Shown one piece after another: positions 58,301 to 64,000 of a stretch of 64,000 nucleotides of DNA (the first letter of the stretch is position 1; each line of letters opens with the position of its first letter). The notes beneath the pieces were generated by a model, which saw nothing but the letters and a program-made list of their open reading frames with translations, did no database searches and was not told where the DNA came from. The position numbers and the translations under genes are program-made. The stretch is from Bombardia bombarda (Eukaryota > Ascomycota > Sordariomycetes > Sordariales > Lasiosphaeriaceae), in the NCBI GenBank assembly GCA_030512295.1, contig JAULSR010000001.1, positions 5,355,001 to 5,419,000 on the forward strand. Direction: 5' to 3'.

Positions 58301-60114
58301 AGAAGCTTCGAGTCTGAAGTGGCCTCTCCATGGCAGCCGAGGGACTCGTTGAATGAAAGGAGCAATCTCGCCAGCAAGATTTCCGTGACATTGGCTTCAG
58401 GCGCACCACGCAAGCCATCGACGTCGCCGTATCGGGCACAGCGCACCCACAAATGCACCCACAAAATCCTGGCCCTGGCACAGCTGGAATTGGCAAAGAA
58501 GCTTGGAAGTCGAGGGAGCCAAGGCAGCCTCCCGGATGAAATCCTGACACGCAAATTGCTACACCCACGCCCTCATTTCACTTGGCCTGAATTGGGACCC
58601 GTATTCATGGTCGACCCCCCCCTCCCCTACCTCCCACTGCCACCTAATTGACTTTGAGGGTTCAAATGTACCTTATCTCCACTGGCCAACAGGTGAGCTT
58701 GCGTCGTGCTGCCAACTTCCAGTTGCTATGACAGTTCTCAAGATGGGCTGTGACTTGTTGTCAGGCGCTGTCCACGGCCGTATCTCACACTTCATCCGAG
58801 TGCCGTACATTAGTGCTAAGTGGACGCTTGTCCTGGCGGCGACTTGCTATGTCATCGCTAAACCGATCGACGCCAGACTCCTGCCAAGCCATCGAGTGGA
58901 TGATGAGGCAACGGCCGTGGCAATCCAAAAAGCTGCTGGTCCAGTGAAATGCACGCCTGTCGGCGGGTACCCACCCATTGACCCGCTGGCGCACTCCCCA
59001 GAGTCCCCACTCCAGCCTGCATTGGGAGGGGGCGTGGCCGTATGAATTGACTAGCCCCCCTGGAATATTTGCTCCAATTCCCCCTTCTTCGCAGGTTTCG
59101 CCGGACTGCGCTGCCCCTGGAACCTCTCCCTCAAGCCACAACTACTCGCTTTTCCCGTTTCTGCAGACACTTTCTTCTTCGTCCTCTGCTCGGCTTTCAA
59201 TTCAATACATTCGTTACTGTCCATATTCCATCCACGTGCTTAGGAAAGGAAAAGAATCGAGTGGTCCAACATAACGTCGGTCGCTCTGATACAATCATCA
59301 CCTCCACCACCACACTCGCTCAACGCCTTCAACAACAAAGCCGTCTACCCGAGTCGCGTCTTTTCCGCCCGCCCAGACAAGCCGAAACAGCTTGCCAGAG
59401 GCTTCTCAACAACAGGCTCCGCCATTGACGAATAAGGTATGTTTGGATTTACTTGAAATGTGCAACAGCAGGAGCCTCTGGGCGATGGAAGGGAGAGTTT
59501 GCGAAAGTTCCAGCGCCCTCTCTCGTCCCGTGTGCTCTGCTTGCTGCGCTGTCTTTTTCGCAAGAGGAAAGAGCCCCCTTCCCAAATACCATACGCACCA
59601 ACTTGTCACTCGCCCTTTGCCGCGCTGCTTCGTCATCACCACCACCACCACAACAACAATCGTGATCCCAAAAAACGCGAAGATCCAACAGCAATTCACT
59701 CGGTCGATACCAGCGTCCCGCAACTCGCACATCGCGTTGGTCACACCTTCCTCCAAATCTCGCAGGACACGGTCCAGGGAAACCAAGAACAACGGCGGAA
59801 GGCAAGAAAGACATTGGCAACAAGAGTTTTTTCTACCTGTTGCATCTTGACCCGACCTTCTGGCTCGGCTCCTCTTCTTCCTATCAGCACCAACTTGAGC
59901 ATTCCATCATCGGTTTTTGGATTGGCTTTGCCCAGATTACACTCCACTTTGTAGAAATACTACTGCATTCGCGTTTTCATCGCCATATCACCGCCGGCTG
60001 TCCCATTCTATCCATCTCCCCACCGAACAAGTCGCACATCCAGGCCGCAGAATCAGTTGGCTATCAAAGAAGAAGCTGGATCCTTTGCTAACCAGACCGA
60101 TTAGCACCGTCAAG
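55374..60114. other. Long intergenic region with Ecm33 leader
   Basis: 4.7 kb without a recognisable protein gene, the longest gap in the window. ORFs up to about 165 codons on either strand lack known motifs. The 3' end (59100-60114) reads as the Ecm33 promoter and 5'UTR: a CT-rich tract near 59150-59200, then a likely leader intron 59437-60104. A 14-nt repeat (GTCACAGGGAGCCC) occurs twice near 58048-58078. Confidence 0.5.
59437..60104 (+). other. Candidate 668-nt 5'UTR intron of Ecm33
   Basis: Donor AAG|GTATGT at 59437, branch GCTAAC near 60088 and acceptor TTAG ending at 60104, ten bases before the Ecm33 ATG. Inferred from splice signals only. Confidence 0.4.
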
Positions 60115-61474
60115 ATGATTGCCAACTACATTCTCCCTGTCCTCGCGGCGGTCGGCTCTGTCGCTGGTAAGCAGCTCTCCTTTGCCATTCCAGAAAGGCT
60201 GTCAAATCGCTAACTTGTTTCGCCTCAAAGCTCAATCCAGCACCTGCTCTCCCAGCGGTGGCACAACAACCATCAACAGCCAGGCCGATGCTACTGGCCT
60301 TGCCAACTGCAAGACGCTTAAGGGTTCCGTTCTTATTGGCGCCAATGCCGGCCCTGTTATCGACATCTCCGGCCCTTCGCAGGTTACTGGCGATATCACC
60401 GTTGAGAACAATGGTGTGATCACAACCCTCCAGAGCACCAACCTGGGCGCCGTTGGTGGTGCTTTCACCCTGAGAAACCTTACCATCCTCACCACGTTCC
60501 AGTTCACGAGCCTCCAGTCGGTTAAGACGATTGATTGGCAATCTCTGCCCGCTCTGGGATCCCTCACCATCACCGCCCCCGGTGTGACTCAGGCAACTGA
60601 CGTCAAGATCAGCGATACCTTCCTCAGCACCCTGGACGGTATTGATCTTACTAGCGTCCGGAGCATGAACATCAACAACAACCGTCGGTTGACCAAGTTC
60701 AGCACCCAGCTCGGTAACCTCAGCGACATCCTGAACATTCAGGCCAACGGCCGCCAGCTCGAGGTCACCATGCCCAACCTGATCTGGATCGCCAACATGA
60801 CTATTGCCAACGTCACCAGCTTCTCGGTCCCTTCGCTAGCTGTTGTCAACGGCTCCGCCCGCTTTGATTTCAACTACTTCACCAGCTTCTCTGCCCCCAA
60901 CCTTACCAGCGCCAGATCGGGAGACATTTCTTTCGTCGGAAACGCTAACCTCGCCAACATCACTATGCCCCAGCTTACCTCCATTGGTGGCGGTCTTCTC
61001 ATTGCCAACAACACCGGGCTTGGTGAGCTCAACGGCTTCCAGAAGCTGAGCGAGATTGGCGGCGCTGTGAAGCTTAGGGGTAACTTCACTGTGTAGGTCA
61101 CAACCTCTTCTTTTTTCCCACTATCTTGTATACTAACTCTCCATTCTAGTGTCGAGTTCCCTTCCGTCGATGACGTCAAGGGTGCTTTCGATATCTCCAG
61201 CACTGCCAACATCCAGGATGAGTGTGACAAGTTTAAGTCGCTCGCGCCGACAAACCAAGGTGGCAATGGCATGATCCAGGGACTTTATACCTGCACCAGC
61301 AACAACGAGGATGCCAACAACGATACCAACAGCACCAGCACCGGGGGCGGATCCAGCTCCAGCGGCGGCTCTTCCTCCAGCTCGGGTGATGACAAGAACG
61401 CTGCCAGCAGCCTCACGATCAGCAACGCTCTTCTCGGCGTTGCTGCGCTCGCTGGCTTCGCCTCGCTGTTGTAA
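60115..61474 (+). CDS. ecm33: GPI-anchored cell wall organisation protein Ecm33
   Basis: Extracellular GPI protein needed for cell-wall integrity. Three exons (60115-60166, 60231-61092, 61150-61474; introns 64 and 57 nt) give 412 codons. The signal peptide MIANYILPVLAAVGSVA is cut close to AQSSTCSPSGGTT. The body is a run of receptor-L/leucine-rich-like beta-helix repeats (GDITVENNGVITTLQS, GAFTLRNLTILTTFQF, GSLTITAPGVTQATDVKISD, FSAPNLTSARSGDISFVGN, GLLIANNTGLGELNGF) with several N-x-S/T glycosylation sites. A Ser/Gly-rich stretch precedes the hydrophobic tail ALLGVAALAGFASLL, a GPI-attachment signal. A long, probably spliced leader precedes the start. Confidence 0.94.
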
Positions 61475-62874
61475 ACAAAGCCAGTGTCAGTTAATTGCGA
61501 ATGTTGGTGGTATCTACTGGGTCAGGAAATAAGGGGCGTTTTAACTTCTCGATCACTACTCGGTCAAAATCATACGCATCCATCGCACAACCATTCCTTT
61601 TTTTTTTCTGTTGAGACGAAGAGTTGCGGCTGCCGAATTTCGAGGCCGTACGCGCACACCATATGAACACCAATACTTGCGTAAAGGGAACCGCTAGACT
61701 TAATAATCCTCTACCAAAATGTTGTTTTTACTTACAGAAAACCACCTTGCTTCCTTCCCTTGGGCCCATTCGATTTTGTGACACCCGTCATTCTAATTCG
61801 TCGACTATGCACAGCATTACATCTAGTCGGACTTGATGAGAACGGAATATATCGTGTGGGCCTGTTAAAGTGGTACGTGCCGGGGTTAGGTCGCAGTTTT
61901 CGTTTGTCGGACAGGCGGGTATGAGGAAGGGTGAATACATGGCGGTGGTGAGGGGGTTGTTGATGAGTTGAGCTCGCTTGTTTGGGCAGAGGGTGTTGTT
62001 TCTTTCTTCTTTCTTTGCTCTTTTCTATTTCATTATTTGGGTGGCTGATAGGTGGGTCGAGTTCACGCGCCTTATGTGTTTTTCAGAGTCTGCAAAGCGT
62101 CCTTTCTTTTACTCGACAATTATTTGCTTTGCGTTCTTTTTTCTTTTTCCCCCAATCCTTCCAGAGTTGTAATATGAGACTTTGAAGATTGTAATAGATG
62201 GTGTGGTATGGAGGGCAAGCAGATAGGCACGCACTTCTTTGCGCTGGTTTTCTGTTGGTTTCTCAAGGCATCGTCCTGATCTACCTTGCTCTGGGATGGA
62301 CGGATGCACGAACGGACGGATGGATGGAGACAGGCAGACACGGTCAGAAAAAGTTAATTGTTGTTGTCTGACAGGTGGTCGGTCTGTCGTTCGTACTTGA
62401 TGAGAGGCGGTACACGGGAAAGCGAAGTGCTGTATCTACTTAATTGAGTTGTATCTACATATTGTGATGATTCCAGCTTGACTTTAGATGAACTTGATCG
62501 TGACTGAGTTGAGATGTTATAAGTGTGGGGGTTGTGGTGTCTCAACTCCTGACGTCGCCCAGTTCGAGTATATAGGTTAATGGTTGATGTGTAGTGAGTA
62601 ATGGACTATTGCCCGTTATTATCCATATTGCTAATTCGTATGTGGACACGGCGATGATGCGTTTATTACTAGGTCTAATACATGTAAAACACAATCTCCT
62701 CAACCTTATTAGATTGTACTTGTTGGTATAATTTCGTCAAAAAAAAAGGCTCGTATCTCTAGTATAAACCAGTAAAGAAGTCTCCCTCTGCCCACCTGCC
62801 CCCTTCCTTGCTCTATCTAGCTGGCCGTGAAAGAATGCCCATGTTCTCTTTTATCTACCGTCGATAAATGACTA
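61475..62874. other. Intergenic region between convergent genes
   Basis: 1400 nt of 3' flank of Ecm33 and the SPF45-type gene; T-rich runs at 61600 and 62100-62150. No gene seen. Confidence 0.6.
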
Positions 62875-64000
62875 CTAGTAGACACCCTTTTCGAACTTTT
62901 CCGTATCGTAGAACTTGGCCGTGATGGCATTTCCGTTAAAAATACGGCCCTGTAATGCGTTGACAGCCTGTGGCATGGTTAGTAAAAGCAACTCCAAACC
63001 AAGAAAAAGAAGGTGAAAGGCGAAAAGTCAAAGGAAGCAAACAAAAAGCTCACCCTCAGCGCCGACACCCCATCAGTAAACTTGATAAACACCTGCCGGC
63101 TCTCGGGCTCGATATACAGCCTCTCCACCCGCCCATACTTCTCGCCGCACTCCTCGCCAATCTCCTGGCCCAGCCCGGCCTCGATCTCGGCCGCCAGGTC
63201 CGGCATGCCCTCGAGCATGTTCTGCAGCACAAGCACCTCGCTCGTCTTGCCCACTCCCCCGTCCGCCTCACCACCCTCAGCACCTGCCGGTGTTGTCTTC
63301 TTCTTGACCGCGCCGCCAATAATCTTGCCCCGGCCGCCGGGCCCGGCAAAGCCGCCGCCCTCGGAGTCGGGCCGCTTCCGGCGCTTCTCGACCTGGACGC
63401 GCAGGGCAGAGGTGATGCCGCCCTCGTCGGCGCCGAGGCCGGAGCCGGCGGTCCAGCCGTACTTGGACATGAGGCGCTGGGCGAAGCCGGCTTGGCCGGG
63501 GCGGCGGGTGCGTGGTGCTTCTTCTTCGGGGGCGGTGGTGGTGGTGGCGTCTGGCCCGCCGATGGGTGGTGGGATGTAGTTGTAGCCTTGTAGCTCTTCG
63601 TCGTCTTCGTCTTCGTCGAGATCCATCTCGTCGCCGGCGGGTGGCGCTGTTGGGGGAGCTTCGTAGCGGACTGGGGCGCGGGATATAGTTGCTGAGTCTG
63701 TTGTTGCTGGTGTTGGACTTGTAGTTGTTGTTGCTGGGGCTGTAGGAGGGGGAGGTGGTGGTGGTAGAGAAGCCGGGGGTGGTGGGGCCATGCCAGACAG
63801 GGCCAGACGGCGGGCGTAGGCGTCGTCGCCGGTTGGGTCGTCGGGGATGGGCGCCGCAGCAGTATTAGCACGTGGGGGGGAGACGGGTGGAGGGGCAAAG
63901 GATAGTGCTGCCGGAGGAGCGAATTGGTCTGCGTGAGAGACAGTGGTGGTTAGCAATGCTTTAGTAGACATAACTGACGAAGAGAAAAACATACTACCCA
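62875..64000 (-). CDS. SPF45/RBM17-type splicing factor (G-patch + UHM), 5' end off window
   Basis: Spliceosome-associated protein that helps 3' splice-site choice. In the window: exon 63054-63928, exon 62875-62967, and the tail of an upstream exon (about 63995-64000) behind a 66-nt intron with donor GTATGT, branch GCTAACC and acceptor CGCAG. About 322 residues are visible, reading QFAPPAALSFAPPPVSPPR first. A Pro/Thr-rich part and an acidic run (DEMDLDEDEDDEE) follow. The G-patch is GFAQRLMSKYGWTAGSGLG. The UHM/RRM has VLVLQNMLEGMPDLAAEIE, RVERLYIEPESRQVFIKF and, across the last splice, AVNALQGRIFNGNAITAKFY, ending EKGVY. The ATG inside 63963-63976 lies in the intron and is not the start. 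Confidence 0.9.

Overview
The window is a piece of a filamentous ascomycete nuclear genome, most likely Sordariomycetes. The evidence is GC-rich coding sequence, many short introns (mostly 50-130 nt) with GTRNGT-type donors and CTAAC branch sites, fungus-specific families (Ecm33, the Anp1/Mnn9/Van1 mannosyltransferases, a fungal Mhp1-like LRR protein) and monocistronic genes spaced 0.3-5 kb apart. I placed 20 protein-coding genes and one tRNA; two genes run off the window, a zinc-knuckle protein at the left edge and an SPF45-type splicing factor at the right edge. No transposon, CRISPR array, virus-like or horizontally acquired island was recognised. Gene models were built by hand from splice signals, reading phase and family knowledge, and no database search was run.

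Layout. 1-13.6 kb: CCHC zinc-knuckle RNA-binding protein (minus, split by seven introns with three microexons), a Sae2/Ctp1/CtIP-type DNA end-resection factor (plus), an Ubp3/USP10-type deubiquitinase (plus) and tRNA-Arg(ACG) (minus). 14.9-25.6 kb: a large Mhp1-like leucine-rich repeat protein (minus), ribosomal protein L5 (minus), a HAD-type phosphatase (plus) and acidic ribosomal protein P1 (minus). 26.4-34.1 kb: a DUF2408/UPF0662 protein (plus), a YciI-like protein with a probable mitochondrial presequence (minus), a UBA/zinc-finger/UBX Cdc48 cofactor (minus) and a VAP/Scs2 ER tether (plus). 35.1-48.5 kb: an intracellular GH3 beta-glucosidase with a PA14 insert (minus), MCM2 (minus), an Mlo2/UBR7-type protein (plus), a mitochondrial NAD+-type carrier (minus) and complex III subunit Qcr7 (plus). 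50.2-64 kb: an Anp1-family Golgi mannosyltransferase (minus), a Mag1/AlkA-type DNA glycosylase (plus), the GPI-anchored cell-wall protein Ecm33 (plus) and SPF45 (minus).

There is no sign of a biosynthetic cluster or operon; these are mainly housekeeping genes. Functional themes recur (DNA replication and repair: Sae2, MCM2, Mag1; ubiquitin/Cdc48: Ubp3, UBX, UBR7; cell wall: Anp1, Ecm33; mitochondria: carrier, Qcr7, YciI), but I infer no linkage from them. Five gene pairs are head to head. Two of the shared promoters carry recognisable elements: an ACGCG/MCB cluster between MCM2 and UBR7, and a palindromic CCAAT box between UBX and VAP.

The points most worth a second look are the exon structure of the zinc-knuckle gene (coding exons of 20, 14 and 15 nt and one GC-AG intron), coding first exons of 3 nt (RPL5) and 5 nt (MCM2), and three genes (Sae2, UBX, UBR7) whose conserved C-terminal part lies one frame away from the rest, each time across a homopolymer. 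The last pattern suggests single-base deletions in the assembly rather than biology.
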